A DNA stretch of 64,000 nt. Source: Spirochaeta sp. UBA5339. GTDB lineage: Bacteria > Spirochaetota > Spirochaetia > DSM-2461. The notes beneath the pieces were generated by a model. The model did no database searches, was not told the DNA's origin, and worked only from the letters and a program-made list of their open reading frames with translations. The stretch is taken from NCBI GenBank assembly GCA_002408085.1, contig DHQL01000018.1:221913-285912 (forward strand). Direction: 5' to 3'. A program made the translations under genes and the position numbers. Each line of letters starts with the position of its first letter. Within the stretch, counting starts at the first letter, position 1. This document shows, one piece after another, positions 15,355 to 24,711 of this stretch.

Positions 15355-17462
15355 TCTCCGCCTCCAAGTTTCTCAAGCTGATATCCCGAAAACTCGGGTA
15401 AAAAGGTCATTGAATGGCCTGTTTCAAAGGCCACCTGTATCACAAGGTGACCGGAATTTTCCATATTACGGATCACTTCGCCCACTCCATAGTCTTCATG
15501 ATAGATTCTCGTACCCGGTGGCCATTCAGAACCGGGTACGGCTCCCGCCGCAGCACCCTGTGCCGCATTTCCCTTGACCACAATATGATCCTCGGGTAGT
15601 TCCTGAAGGAAACGGCTGGGCGAGGCCTGTTCGGTCCGCCCGTAGAGCATCCTCTTCCGGCAGGATGTCAGGGTCAGATCCTTTCGGGCCCGGGTGATGC
15701 TCACATAGAAGAGACGCCGCTCCTCTTCGATCTCGTCCTCATCGTCGTACTCGGCACCACGGGGAAAGAGCCCCTCCTCCATGCCGGTGATAAAGACACG
15801 GTCGTATTCCAGACCCTTTGTATTGTGCATTGTTATCAGGGTAACCCTGTTAATATCATTCTCTTCCTCTTCAAGCGAAGCCTGGTCCAGCTCGATAAGC
15901 TCCAGAAATTCTGCAAGCCCCTCGGCGTTGGAGGGGTAGTCGCTGGCGGCGGAGACAAGCTCCTCCAGGTTCTGAACCCTCTGACTGCTCTCCACACGAT
16001 CCTGTTCCCGATAGTGGTCAAGAAGACCGGTCTCGGTAATCAGCTCCTTGAGAAACTGCCCCAGGTTCTCCTGGGCAGGCATAATCTCCTTCATTTTATC
16101 CAGAAGAGCGATCAGGGAGCTGACTCCCTTCCCCGCCTTGCCGCGGATCTTTCCCTCTGATTCCTTCAGGGCATCCTCCAGGTTGACGGAAACGAGAGTT
16201 CCTCCCTCCCCTTTCAGGATCTTGCCTAATGAGACGGCGCCGATGCCCCGTGAGGGTTTGTTGATAAGACGGCGGAAAGCCACCTCGTCGGCGGGGTTGC
16301 TCAGAAAACCCAGGTATGCAAGGGAGTCCTTTACTTCCTCCCGGCTGTAGAAACTGGTGGTTCCCACCAGGCGGTAGCTGATATTGTGCTTCCGGAAGAC
16401 CTGTTCGAAAAGCCGGGACTGGGCGTTGGTTCTGTAGAGGATGGCGGTGCCCGACCAGTTGCCGTCGGCCAGCTGACCGGCGATATACTCGGCCTCTTCG
16501 TTCTGATCCGACAGATAGACCAGGGCCGGTTTCAGCCCCTCTTCCTGCCGGGTCCAGAGGCTCTTGCCCAGGCGTCCCTTGTTGTTGGCCACAACCTCCG
16601 AGGCTACAGCCAGAATATGGCCGGTGGAACGGTAGTTCTCTTCCAGCTTGATTACCCGGGTACCGGGAAACTGGTCCTGAAAGCCAAGAATATTCTCCAC
16701 CTCGGCCCCCCGGAAACGGTAGATGGACTGATCGTCATCACCCACCACGCAGAGCCAGGTATTGGGAGCCACCAGCTCCTTGAGAAGCTGAAACTGGGCC
16801 CTGTTGGAGTCCTGGTACTCATCCACCAGAATGACCTGAAAGCGCTGCTGGAGACGGGTCTTTATCTCAGGATTTTCCTCCAGAAGACGCTTCGAGAGAG
16901 AGATAAGGTCGCCGAAATCGGCATTTCCTATCTCCCTCAGACGATCCTCATAGGCCCTGTACTGGGCTGGAAAGTCATGGTCCGCGGAGATATGATCCAG
17001 GGAATCATCGGGAGTAAGACACTCATCCTTGGCCCGGGAGATGTTCCGGGCGATCAGGCGGAGTTCATTACGGGGGAGATGTTCAAAAAGGGTCTTTAAC
17101 AGACCGATTACATCATCGTCATCATAGATTGAAAAACTGGATTTCAGTCCCAGAGGAGCGCCGTTCCGCCGGAGCATCCATGCACCGAAGGAGTGAAAGG
17201 TCCGGATCATCGCCCCCTCTGCACCGGGGACCAGGGACTGAACCCTCTCCCTCATCTCGGCAGCGGCCTTGTTGGTAAAGGTCACCGCCAGAATGGACCA
17301 GGGATTAAAGCCCAGCTTCTCCACAAGGTAGGCGATTCTGGTGGTAACCACCCGGGTCTTGCCCGACCCGGCACCCGCCAGAATCAGAAGAGGATCTTTT
17401 TCATGAAGAACGGCCTCACGCTGCTCGTTGTTGAGTTCGGAAAGCCAGGACGGTTCTTTCAC
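15345..17462 (-). CDS. pcrA: ATP-dependent DNA helicase PcrA/UvrD/Rep family
   Basis: Superfamily 1A 3'-5' helicase acting in repair and replication restart, 705 aa. Helicase motifs in order are LNNEQREAV (Q motif), AGAGSGKT (I, about 29-36), TFTNKAA (Ia), VDEYQDSN (II), GDDDQSIYRFRGA (III), ENYRST (IV), TMHNTKGLEYDRVF (V) and RLFYVSITRAR (VI). A Tudor-like C-terminal segment (GTRIYHEDYGVGEV) is as in PcrA. GTG start at 17462 with AGGAG upstream, 12 nt after rimO. Confidence 0.93.
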   Translation of the reverse strand: MKEPSWLSELNNEQREAVLHEKDPLLILAGAGSGKTRVVTTRIAYLVEKLGFNPWSILAVTFTNKAAAEMRERVQSLVPGAEGAMIRTFHSFGAWMLRRNGAPLGLKSSFSIYDDDDVIGLLKTLFEHLPRNELRLIARNISRAKDECLTPDDSLDHISADHDFPAQYRAYEDRLREIGNADFGDLISLSKRLLEENPEIKTRLQQRFQVILVDEYQDSNRAQFQLLKELVAPNTWLCVVGDDDQSIYRFRGAEVENILGFQDQFPGTRVIKLEENYRSTGHILAVASEVVANNKGRLGKSLWTRQEEGLKPALVYLSDQNEEAEYIAGQLADGNWSGTAILYRTNAQSRLFEQVFRKHNISYRLVGTTSFYSREEVKDSLAYLGFLSNPADEVAFRRLINKPSRGIGAVSLGKILKGEGGTLVSVNLEDALKESEGKIRGKAGKGVSSLIALLDKMKEIMPAQENLGQFLKELITETGLLDHYREQDRVESSQRVQNLEELVSAASDYPSNAEGLAEFLELIELDQASLEEEENDINRVTLITMHNTKGLEYDRVFITGMEEGLFPRGAEYDDEDEIEEERRLFYVSITRARKDLTLTSCRKRMLYGRTEQASPSRFLQELPEDHIVVKGNAAQGAAAGAVPGSEWPPGTRIYHEDYGVGEVIRNMENSGHLVIQVAFETGHSMTFLPEFSGYQLEKLGGGDWY

Positions 17463-17474
17463 ATCTTCTCCTGC

Positions 17475-18866
17475 TTACGCCAGAGTCCCGGTCCGGGGCT
17501 CTGCTGGATTCTCAAGGAGAACTGCTTCAAGATCAACACCGTTTCGCCTGATGATCTTTGCCCGGACAATCTGCCCCGGCTCAAGACCTTCGGCACGGAG
17601 TACGACCAGACCATCCACCTCGGGGGCCTGGAAGTAGGATCTGCTCAGGTAGAGTTCCTCTCCTTCCACCGCTTCCTCAACGATCAGAGTCAGTTCGCGG
17701 CCCACAAAGCGGTCCATCTGTTCTTCGGAGATCTGCTGCTGCAGTTCTTCCAGCTCGGTTTTCTGTTTCTCTGTCTTTTTCGCCGCCAGCTTTGTGCCAA
17801 GAGCGCCTCTGTAGTTATAGGCCTCGGTGCCCTCCTCACGGGAGTAGCTGAAAAAACCGGCCCAGTCGAGGCGCGCCTCGGTGAGAAATCTCTTAAGCTC
17901 GGCAAAACTCTGCTTTGTCTCCCCGGGGAATCCGCACATAATGGATGAACGGATCACGCCGTCGGGAAACTCGGCTCTCAGAGATTCAATAAGCTTCAAA
18001 TAAGACTCACGATTTCCTTTCCGGCCCATTCTCTTCAGGATACCCTCATCACCATGCTGGAAGGGGATATCGAAGTAGTGGAGAAACCGGGGGTCCTCTT
18101 TCATCAGAGAGAGAACATCCATGGGAAAGTGGTCGGGGTGTATATAGAGAAGCCTCACCCAGAACTCGCCCTTTATGGCGGAAATTCCCTTCAGGAGATC
18201 CAGAAGCTGCCTCTTCCCCTTGTCCAAGCCATAGTTGGCCAGATCCTGTGCCACCAGATTGATCTCAAAGATGCCGTTATCCACCAGACTCTTGATCTCT
18301 GTGAGGATATCTTCCATGGGACGGCTGTCCAGATCACCCTTGATCAGGGGGATGGCGCAGAATTTACATCTGTTGTTGCAGCCCTCTGCAATCTTTACAA
18401 AGGCGGAGCCCTTGAAACCGAAAAAATCTGTCCTGGCCGGAGTACTGAGGTCAGCCTCGGGAACATAGACGGGTTTTTCACCCTGGAGCACACCCGGAAG
18501 CATATCCGGGATCTTCACGGGAGCCCTGTTTCCAAAGACTCCGTCGAGCTCGGGAATCATATCCAGAAGCTCTTCATTATATCTCTGCGCGAAGCATCCT
18601 GCAGCCAGAACCTTTCGGTCGGGATAGGCCTTTCTGAGATCAAATATACTCTGTATGGATTCTTCTTTGGCGGACTGAATAAATCCGCATGTATTGACTA
18701 TCAATAACTCAGCCCTGTCCGGACTGTCACAGTACTCCCACCCTGCGGCTTTCAGCGCCGCAATGATGGTTTCTGCATCAACCTGATTTTTAGAACAACC
18801 AAGATTCTCTACATAAAAGGTTTTACTGGACAGGGAAGAGGACGAGGTCAAATTTTCCTTCATCAT
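17475..18866 (-). CDS. rimO: Ribosomal protein S12 methylthiotransferase RimO
   Basis: Radical SAM enzyme that methylthiolates an Asp of ribosomal protein S12, 463 aa. The UPF0004 domain begins ENLGCSKNQVDAE; the radical SAM triad is in GCNNRCKFCAIP near 160-168; a TRAM domain occupies the C-terminus. GCSKNQVD points to RimO more than MiaB. The ATG lies 44 nt inside the rodZ 3' end; an in-frame TTG six codons in, with AAGGA ahead, is an alternative. Confidence 0.9.
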   Translation of the reverse strand: MMKENLTSSSSLSSKTFYVENLGCSKNQVDAETIIAALKAAGWEYCDSPDRAELLIVNTCGFIQSAKEESIQSIFDLRKAYPDRKVLAAGCFAQRYNEELLDMIPELDGVFGNRAPVKIPDMLPGVLQGEKPVYVPEADLSTPARTDFFGFKGSAFVKIAEGCNNRCKFCAIPLIKGDLDSRPMEDILTEIKSLVDNGIFEINLVAQDLANYGLDKGKRQLLDLLKGISAIKGEFWVRLLYIHPDHFPMDVLSLMKEDPRFLHYFDIPFQHGDEGILKRMGRKGNRESYLKLIESLRAEFPDGVIRSSIMCGFPGETKQSFAELKRFLTEARLDWAGFFSYSREEGTEAYNYRGALGTKLAAKKTEKQKTELEELQQQISEEQMDRFVGRELTLIVEEAVEGEELYLSRSYFQAPEVDGLVVLRAEGLEPGQIVRAKIIRRNGVDLEAVLLENPAEPRTGTLA

Positions 18867-19890
18867 TCTTCACCCACTGTATTAATTTTACCGCGACTTC
18901 ACCGGCGGCGCCGGAAGTCACATTGACACCGGAGACTCTCATGGCTACCGCACCGCCCGATGAATAGCCTATCATCAGGGACTCTGTCGCATCCTGACGG
19001 ATTCTCTCGCCGCTACGGTAGTATTTTTCAACAATATCACCGTTATCAACCTGATAACGGAACAGACAATACCCGCTGAACTGAGCATTCAGTGTAAAGT
19101 CTCCGGGTTCATCCCGGCCGGCAAGGAGTATTGTCTCTTCTCCCTCCATAATGGGAAGGGCAGGAAGTATTTCCTGACTTACTTCGGCCGCCTGGGCCAC
19201 AGTCACATCGGTTCTGGTCGCCGCCAGAAGGGCACCTGAATCATCAATGGAGTTCAGACGGAAGCCCACAACGGGGATACCATCGCCTCCGGGGAGAATC
19301 TTCTCATCACCCGCCAGAAGGGAGAGTTCCTGACCACCGCCAACGGGATGAATCAGAAGCTTTGAATCTTCCAGGGTTACGGCCATCTGCATCTCACCGC
19401 CCTCATAGGAGATCAGAATTTTATCTCCGGTCAGCAGCTTCCATGCAGCCTCACTCTCATCAAGCCGGTACTCAACACCCACACGGGCGGGAGCGGCCTC
19501 TTCGGTTTCCGGACGATCCTGCATCAGGTACTGAGCACCGAACCACCCTCCGGCACCGAGAAGGGCCAGAACCAGAATAATAACGATCAGCCTCACAGGC
19601 ACGGTACTGGGCCCGCGGGACTGACCTACAAGCTCCTCCAGGGGAGCCGGCTCCTCGCTGATCTTGTAATTCTTGTAGAGGGCGATGGATTTCTCCACGT
19701 CCAGTCCAAGATACTCCGAGTAGTTCCTAAGAAATCCCAGAAGGTATGTTTCTGCAGGGAAGATATCAAATGTCTCTTCCTCCAGGGCGGTCAGATACTC
19801 TCTGGAAATATTAATATCCTGGGAGATCTGTTTGACTGTCGCCCCTTTCTGCTCGCGGGCTTCTCTTAGTGTTTCACCTATGGATTTCAT
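18823..19890 (-). CDS. rodZ: RodZ-like HTH membrane protein
   Basis: 355 aa. A Cro/C1-type HTH at the N-terminus (LREAREQKGATVKQISQDI, residues 8-70) is followed by a linker, one transmembrane helix at about 98-120 (VPVRLIVIILVLALLGAGGW) and a large extracytoplasmic beta-rich region ending in a DUF4115-like fold. This is the RodZ architecture that links MreB to the envelope and cell shape. Starts 7 nt after lolA. In a helical spirochaete it may take part in shape control, which is inference. Confidence 0.82.
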   Translation of the reverse strand: MKSIGETLREAREQKGATVKQISQDINISREYLTALEEETFDIFPAETYLLGFLRNYSEYLGLDVEKSIALYKNYKISEEPAPLEELVGQSRGPSTVPVRLIVIILVLALLGAGGWFGAQYLMQDRPETEEAAPARVGVEYRLDESEAAWKLLTGDKILISYEGGEMQMAVTLEDSKLLIHPVGGGQELSLLAGDEKILPGGDGIPVVGFRLNSIDDSGALLAATRTDVTVAQAAEVSQEILPALPIMEGEETILLAGRDEPGDFTLNAQFSGYCLFRYQVDNGDIVEKYYRSGERIRQDATESLMIGYSSGGAVAMRVSGVNVTSGAAGEVAVKLIQWVKNDEGKFDLVLFPVQ

Positions 19891-19897
19891 TGGGACC

Positions 19898-20569
19898 TCA
19901 GCTTACCGGTTCAAATAGAAAGTTCTCAATTGTATTCCCTTCGGGGGGACTCTTATACTCAAAACGGGCATCAGGGATATCCCTGTTGATCTGCAGATTC
20001 GTAAAATTGAAAATGACCCGGTCCTGTGTAGGAGTAACCCCTTCTATCCTGCGGATCAGATTGTTCTCTCCAATGGCAAGATAGAGTTCCCTGAATCCCT
20101 CGCTGGTAGTCCGCCAGTTGAGTCTCAGTTTGACAACCATCTCTTCAGATCCCTCGTCCAGAGGAACAGGTGAGGGACCCGTCAGATAGGCGATGCTGTA
20201 GTTTCTCTTCATCAGTGCCAGACCTTCAGAGTTGGCCATGGTGGCCAGGTTGGGATTAGACTCCCCTCTCAGGTTCTGAACAAAGGAAACTCTGTACTCG
20301 GGAATATAGACCTCAAGGGTCTCCTGATTTACGTTGATCACCTGACCTTCGGGCTTGGAAAAGTCCAGTCTCATCCTGCCGGGGTTCTTGTAGGAGACTC
20401 TGGCAACCTGCTCCACACTTCCCTTTGTAATCACAAGATCTCCCTCATAGTCGTTGAGACCTGCATAAAAATCAGAAATTCTGTCGAAATATCTTTCAGC
20501 CGTTTCCTGGGCTGCTATGGACCCTACTCCGGCAAGGAGCAGAAAAAGTCCTGCTATTACTCTTCTCAT
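19898..20569 (-). CDS. lolA: LolA-like outer-membrane lipoprotein carrier
   Basis: Periplasmic chaperone moving lipoproteins to the outer membrane, 223 aa. Signal peptide of about 20 residues ending SIAAQ. LolA-fold landmarks are YEGDLVITKG, GRMRLDFSKPEGQVINVN and a C-terminal NLQINRDIPDARFEYKSP. First gene of the lolA-rodZ-rimO-pcrA string. A promoter (TTGACA, 19 nt, TATATT) ends 7 nt before the ATG and there is no Shine-Dalgarno sequence, so the mRNA is probably leaderless. Confidence 0.85.
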   Translation of the reverse strand: MRRVIAGLFLLLAGVGSIAAQETAERYFDRISDFYAGLNDYEGDLVITKGSVEQVARVSYKNPGRMRLDFSKPEGQVINVNQETLEVYIPEYRVSFVQNLRGESNPNLATMANSEGLALMKRNYSIAYLTGPSPVPLDEGSEEMVVKLRLNWRTTSEGFRELYLAIGENNLIRRIEGVTPTQDRVIFNFTNLQINRDIPDARFEYKSPPEGNTIENFLFEPVS

Positions 20570-20576
20570 ACACTGT

Positions 20577-20607
20577 AATATACCCCGATTAGACAGGGAA
20601 CTGTCAA
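20577..20607 (-). promoter_or_regulatory. lolA promoter, likely leaderless
   Basis: Leftward TTGACA (20607-20602), 19-nt spacer, TATATT (20582-20577), then 7 nt to the ATG at 20569. No ribosome site fits between. Confidence 0.65.
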
Positions 20608-20735
20608 GGTAAAGCTAATTTCCTCAGGATATACTTTCAGGACTTCACTAATCCGGCGGGGATCCTTAATATAAGTCCCCGGAAAGCGGATTTTGTATTA
20701 CCATAAGAGGAAATACCCGCCCAGGGAGGATTGAC

Positions 20736-21431
20736 TTGAACAATATTCAGATACTTGATCTGGGAGGCTCCATCGTTGCCCCGGAACTTATCGATACGGA
20801 TTTCCTGAAAAAGATGAGAGATTTTCTTCTGGAATGGCTGAATGAAGACAGCACACGTAAACTTATTCTGATCATAGGCGGCGGTGCCCCGGCGCGTAAG
20901 TATCAGACAGCCTACAGAGAAACCGATCCCGATGCGGTTGAGGATGAACTGGACTGGATCGGAATTATGGCCACCCGTCTGAATGCACAGCTGATGAAGG
21001 CCGTTATGGGTGATGAGTGTCAGGACCCTGTTGTTACAGACCCCACAGTGATAAAAGAGATGAAGGGAAGAGTCCTCGTGGCCGCCGGATGGAAGCCCGG
21101 TTTTTCCACAGACTACGATGCGGTTCTACTGGCCGAGAATTTCGGAGCCTCAACCATTCTGAATCTCTCCAATATAAAGAAGGTCTACTCCGCAGACCCC
21201 AACCTTGACCCCTCGGCAGTTCCCCTGGACAGCCTGAGCTGGGCGGAGTACCAGGAAATGTGCGGCGACAGCTGGACCCCCGGAAAGAACACCCCCTTCG
21301 ACCCCGTGGCAACAAAGAAGGCCCGGGAGATGAAGCTCAAGGTGATCGCCGCCGACGGCCGTGACCTTGATAACCTGAAGAACATCTTCTACGACAGAGA
21401 TTTTACCGGTACCGTTATCGGGCCCGAATAA
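20736..21431 (+). CDS. Archaeal-type UMP kinase family protein
   Basis: Amino-acid-kinase fold enzyme predicted to phosphorylate UMP, 231 aa. Landmarks are LDLGGSIVAPE at the N-terminus, LIIGGGAPARKYQ, AAGWKPGFSTDYDAVLLAE (nucleotide and acceptor loop) and NLSNIKKVYSADP. The pattern matches the shorter archaeal-type enzyme, not the usual hexameric bacterial PyrH. The start is TTG at 20736, fixed by AGGGAGGA 5 nt upstream. A paralogue of canonical pyrH cannot be excluded from this window. Confidence 0.78.
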   Translation: MNNIQILDLGGSIVAPELIDTDFLKKMRDFLLEWLNEDSTRKLILIIGGGAPARKYQTAYRETDPDAVEDELDWIGIMATRLNAQLMKAVMGDECQDPVVTDPTVIKEMKGRVLVAAGWKPGFSTDYDAVLLAENFGASTILNLSNIKKVYSADPNLDPSAVPLDSLSWAEYQEMCGDSWTPGKNTPFDPVATKKAREMKLKVIAADGRDLDNLKNIFYDRDFTGTVIGPE

Positions 21432-21441
21432 GATTCTGTCT

Positions 21442-21471
21442 GTCCGGGCTGCTTACTGCCGGCACCCGGAC
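21442..21471. repeat. Stem-loop between UMP kinase and secreted protein genes
   Basis: GTCCGGG (21442-21448) and CCCGGAC (21465-21471) form a perfect 7-bp stem. No T tract follows, so it is not a classical terminator; mRNA processing or partial attenuation is possible. Confidence 0.4.
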
Positions 21472-21505
21472 GGTATCCCGACAGGCAGGCAACACCGGAG
21501 AAATA

Positions 21506-22558
21506 ATGAAACTCTTTGATTTATGCCTTCTGCTTCTTCTTTCTCTCCAACCACTCTATTCCCAATCTGGATGGCAGAACCCAGCCGACCGTTATAAGGA
21601 AGCCTACAAAGAATTTCTCGATGAGCCCCAGCGAATTGCAGAGGATGACAGAATCAGCCACTATGTCTACTTTGCCCGGGACCGTGAGAAAATCAGAGGC
21701 CACGCTTTTCTGGCTGTACCCCGCTTTGATGGGGCACAGCTGATGTACTCCTGGCGGGAGCTGGAACCCCGAAAGGGAGAGTATGACTTCTCGGCTGTAC
21801 TTGCCGACCTTGAATACCTTGAAAGCCACGGTAAAAAACTCTTTATTCAGCTTCAGGACGCCACCTTTATGCCAACCCGGCTGCCGGTACCCGACTATCT
21901 GCTGGCTCCCGAGTTCGGTGGGGGAGCTGTCAGAATGCTGGATGATTCAGGAAGCCATGAGGGATGGGCTGCCAGACGCTGGAACCCGAATGTTCGGGAA
22001 CGCTATGCTCTGCTTCTTCAGGCACTGGGCCGTGAGTTTGATGGAAGGATAGAGGGGATCAACCTGCAGGAGTCCGCTGCAGCGGGAAGTGCGGCAGATG
22101 ATCCGACCTACTCCCACGAGGCCTATGCTGAGGCTCTGAGGGAAAATATGACAGCCCTGGGCTCCGCCTTTTCTAAATCGGTGACCATGCAGTACGCCAA
22201 CTTTATGCCTGGAGAGTGGCTTCCCTGGGAGGATGAGGGTTACCTTCGCTCCCTTTATGAGCATGGAGAAGCCGTCGGGGTGGGCCTGGGTGCGCCGGAC
22301 CTGATGGTCAAGCGGCGGGGACAGCTGAACCATGCCCTGGCCATGATGCATGAGGGTGAGTATACAGTCCCCCTGGGGATTGCCGTTCAGGACGGTAACT
22401 ATATCGGTGAGACAGGCACTCTCCGGGTCGACAGCGAGAGAAAGAGTATCGTTCCCACGCTCCATGGCTTTGCCCGGGACTTTTTGAAGGTGGACTATAT
22501 GTTCTGGTCCTTTCAGGAACCCTACTTCTCCGAGGATGTACTTCCTTTCTTCGAGTGA
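21506..22558 (+). CDS. Secreted TIM-barrel glycosidase-like protein
   Basis: 350 aa. A signal peptide (positive start, Leu-rich core, cleavage near YSQ, residue 20) exports it. The mature part has the look of a clan GH-A barrel: SWRELEPRKGEYDFS near 93, KKLFIQLQDATFMP (strand 3), IEGINLQES (strand 4, candidate acid/base Glu) and MFWSFQEPYF at the C-terminus (candidate nucleophile Glu). I cannot assign a GH family. GGAG lies 6 nt before the ATG. Cotranscription with UMP kinase, 74 nt upstream, is possible. Confidence 0.65.
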   Translation: MKLFDLCLLLLLSLQPLYSQSGWQNPADRYKEAYKEFLDEPQRIAEDDRISHYVYFARDREKIRGHAFLAVPRFDGAQLMYSWRELEPRKGEYDFSAVLADLEYLESHGKKLFIQLQDATFMPTRLPVPDYLLAPEFGGGAVRMLDDSGSHEGWAARRWNPNVRERYALLLQALGREFDGRIEGINLQESAAAGSAADDPTYSHEAYAEALRENMTALGSAFSKSVTMQYANFMPGEWLPWEDEGYLRSLYEHGEAVGVGLGAPDLMVKRRGQLNHALAMMHEGEYTVPLGIAVQDGNYIGETGTLRVDSERKSIVPTLHGFARDFLKVDYMFWSFQEPYFSEDVLPFFE

Positions 22559-22580
22559 TACTCAGCGTGTGCCGGAATAT

Positions 22581-23528
22581 CTATTTCCCGACATACCCCC
22601 TCTCCCAGTGCCACAGGGGCCGGGAGAGTTCCGATGAAAAGGGGTTGGTTCTGTTGAAGTCCGGAAGCCAGTCACACCCGGTGATCCACTCCTGAATAAA
22701 ACCGTCCTCAAGACCGTAGCGCACAAGCATATCCACCACCCGGTCATACTCCTCTTCCGAGAGATAGCGGTTCGGCCTGGGATCAGGATATTCGGGGCTG
22801 ACCACAGGGGTGTACTGACTCATGATGGAGAGCATGGCCCTTCCCTTCAGATTTTTTGAAAACCAGGACAGGACCTCTTCGGTGGAATCAAGCTCCCCGG
22901 GCAGCACCAGATGCCGTACCAGAACACCCTGCTTCATCACGCCGTCGCCACTGATCTTCAGGGGCCTGCGGTCGGCCATCTCCCTGAGAGCCGGTTCCAC
23001 AATGGAGGGATAGGGGGCGAATCTGTAGTAGTCCCGGGCGACACGGCTGTCCAGAGTCTTCAGATCAGGAAGAAAAATATCCACTGAAGAGAAGATCTCC
23101 TTCATAGCCTCGGCCCTCTCCTGCCCCGATGAGTTCCAGACTACGGGCATCCCTGCCTGCCGTACTTCGGGAAGCAGTTTAACGAGAGAGGGGATGTAGT
23201 GTGAGGGGGTGACCAGGTTCAGGTTCTCGGCGCCCATGGCCTTCAGGCGGCTGGCGATATCAAGAAATTCCCGGTCAGTAATCTGACGGCCCATGCCGCC
23301 CCGGCTGATCTGATAGTTCTGACAGAAGGGACATCCCAGAGTACAACCGCTGAAAAAAACGGTGCCGCTTCCCCCTTCTCCGACCAGAGGGGGCTCCTCT
23401 CCGAAATGGAGGCCCGCCCAGGCCAGGGTGATGGTGTCACTGCTGCCGCACCATGCTCCCATTGGGGAATTGCTGCGGTCTACGGCGCACTCGCGGCCGC
23501 AGAGGCGGCACTCTTTATACTCGTTCAT
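22581..23528 (-). CDS. Radical SAM protein, PflA-like activating enzyme family
   Basis: 315 aa. Two Cys pairs near the N-terminus (CRLCGRECAVDR and a later GAWCG) precede the radical SAM CxxxCxxC (GCTLGCPFCQNYQIS, about 62-69). Later blocks are VTPSHYIPSLV, DIFLPDLKT and VLVRHLVLPG, typical of uncharacterised pyruvate-formate-lyase-activating-like proteins. The natural partner is unknown. The ATG at 23528 is preferred over an upstream TTG (23564) because that TTG lies in a -35 box whose -10 (TCAAAT) ends 8 nt before the ATG. Convergent with the secreted-protein gene. Confidence 0.82.
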   Translation of the reverse strand: MNEYKECRLCGRECAVDRSNSPMGAWCGSSDTITLAWAGLHFGEEPPLVGEGGSGTVFFSGCTLGCPFCQNYQISRGGMGRQITDREFLDIASRLKAMGAENLNLVTPSHYIPSLVKLLPEVRQAGMPVVWNSSGQERAEAMKEIFSSVDIFLPDLKTLDSRVARDYYRFAPYPSIVEPALREMADRRPLKISGDGVMKQGVLVRHLVLPGELDSTEEVLSWFSKNLKGRAMLSIMSQYTPVVSPEYPDPRPNRYLSEEEYDRVVDMLVRYGLEDGFIQEWITGCDWLPDFNRTNPFSSELSRPLWHWERGYVGK

Positions 23529-23535
23529 AGGCCCT

Positions 23536-23564
23536 ATTTGACCCGACTCGGGGGGCTGAGTCAA
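23536..23564 (-). promoter_or_regulatory. Promoter of the radical SAM gene, likely leaderless
   Basis: Leftward TTGACT (23564-23559), 17-nt spacer, TCAAAT (23541-23536), then 7 nt to ATG 23528. The -10 is weak (4 of 6). Confidence 0.45.
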
Positions 23565-23683
23565 TAGCCCGGCGGGAGGATCCGATAAGCAGAACTGATC
23601 CGGCCCGCCAGCCTGATCCGGTCTGCCGCCCCGTCCCGCTCAGCCACAGAGGGACTGCCGCCGATGATGCAGCCCGGCCGGAA

Positions 23684-24670
23684 TCAGGTGGTCTGCCGCT
23701 CCACCACCACCGGTGTGATGGTGATCTCCTCGGGAAACTCTGCGGGAGGATTCTCCCTGCTCCTGCCAATCAGATAGTCCGCCACCGACCTGGCCTTGGC
23801 CGATATAAACTGCTTCATGGTGGTCAGATTCAGAGAGGCTGCCATCCGGATATCATCAAAGCCCATCAGTGCCAGATCATCGGGAATGGCGATACGCTGC
23901 TTGTGACAGTATTCGATCCCCCCGATGGCCATGGTATCGCAGCTGTAAAAGAGGGCATCGCAGTCATGATCTCTCAGAATTCGCCGGGTACAGGCGGCTC
24001 CCCCGGCAATGGAAAGGGAGCTCTCCTCTTCGGGAACACTGTCCCGGGAGACTCCAAGCTCCTCCAGGCGGGTGTAGAATCCCGTCAGTCTGTCCTCCTG
24101 AAAGCTCCGGTTCACCTCGGACCACCTCACCACTCCAATCTTCCTGTAGCCTTTGCTCCAGAGATAGGAAGCAGCATCATAACCTCCCAGATAGTTGTTG
24201 TTCATAACGGAGAAGCTCCGGGCACAGCGGGAGTGAACCGCCGCAAAGGGAAGCCCCCTCTCATTCAGATACTCATGGGCCCTGTCATCTATCTCCATTG
24301 TCACCAGAACTGCCATATCCGCCAGATCCACCCAGCTGCTGTCCCGGCTCAGGGCCACTGAGAGAGAGTTCTCCTCCTCCGTATTGACCAGGAGAGGATA
24401 GATCATATGGGGGTGGAGCTCCTTCTCTAGAGCGATGGTGAGATCGGTAATAAACTCGCTGTCCAGCATAGGGGTTACCAGAGCCAGAATCCTCGGCTTT
24501 TCACGTCGAATGCTGGGGAATCCCGGCTGATAGCCCAGCTCCCTCATGGCCTCATAGACCCGCTCCCTGGTGGCAGGGTTCACCTGCTCAGGACCATTGA
24601 CGACCCGGCTTACCGTAGAGATGCTGACCCCCGCCAGGCGGGCTATGTCCTTGAGATTTATCCTTGCCAT
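23684..24670 (-). CDS. LacI-family transcriptional regulator
   Basis: 328 aa. The HTH LKDIARLAGVSISTVSRVVN (residues 6-25) and the hinge helix that follows are classic LacI/PurR, then a periplasmic-binding-protein-like effector domain (DALFYSCDTMAIGG, LALMGFDDIRMA, LTTMKQF). Divergent from the GH4 gene, so it most likely controls that gene and itself, with the GH4 substrate or product as effector. A -10 TAGTAT ends 7 nt before the ATG with TTGATC 17 nt upstream and no usable ribosome site, suggesting a leaderless mRNA. Confidence 0.92.
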   Translation of the reverse strand: MARINLKDIARLAGVSISTVSRVVNGPEQVNPATRERVYEAMRELGYQPGFPSIRREKPRILALVTPMLDSEFITDLTIALEKELHPHMIYPLLVNTEEENSLSVALSRDSSWVDLADMAVLVTMEIDDRAHEYLNERGLPFAAVHSRCARSFSVMNNNYLGGYDAASYLWSKGYRKIGVVRWSEVNRSFQEDRLTGFYTRLEELGVSRDSVPEEESSLSIAGGAACTRRILRDHDCDALFYSCDTMAIGGIEYCHKQRIAIPDDLALMGFDDIRMAASLNLTTMKQFISAKARSVADYLIGRSRENPPAEFPEEITITPVVVERQTT

Positions 24671-24676
24671 ATATCC

Positions 24677-24705
24677 ATACTACTCCTGCTGCAGGGAGAG
24701 ATCAA
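24677..24705 (-). promoter_or_regulatory. lacI-type regulator promoter, likely leaderless
   Basis: Leftward TTGATC (24705-24700), 17-nt spacer, TAGTAT (24682-24677), 6 nt to the ATG. The AGGAG in this stretch lies inside the spacer, so it would not be transcribed. Confidence 0.45.
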
Positions 24706-24711
24706 CAAACA

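Noticed and set aside
23600..23640. Imperfect direct repeat around CTGATCCGG between the LacI and radical SAM genes
   Set aside because: Only two short copies; no array structure or mobile-element ends.
24658..24678. Six-codon ORF overlapping the LacI start (ATG 24678)
   Set aside because: The AGGAG before it lies inside the predicted promoter spacer, so it would not be in the mRNA.
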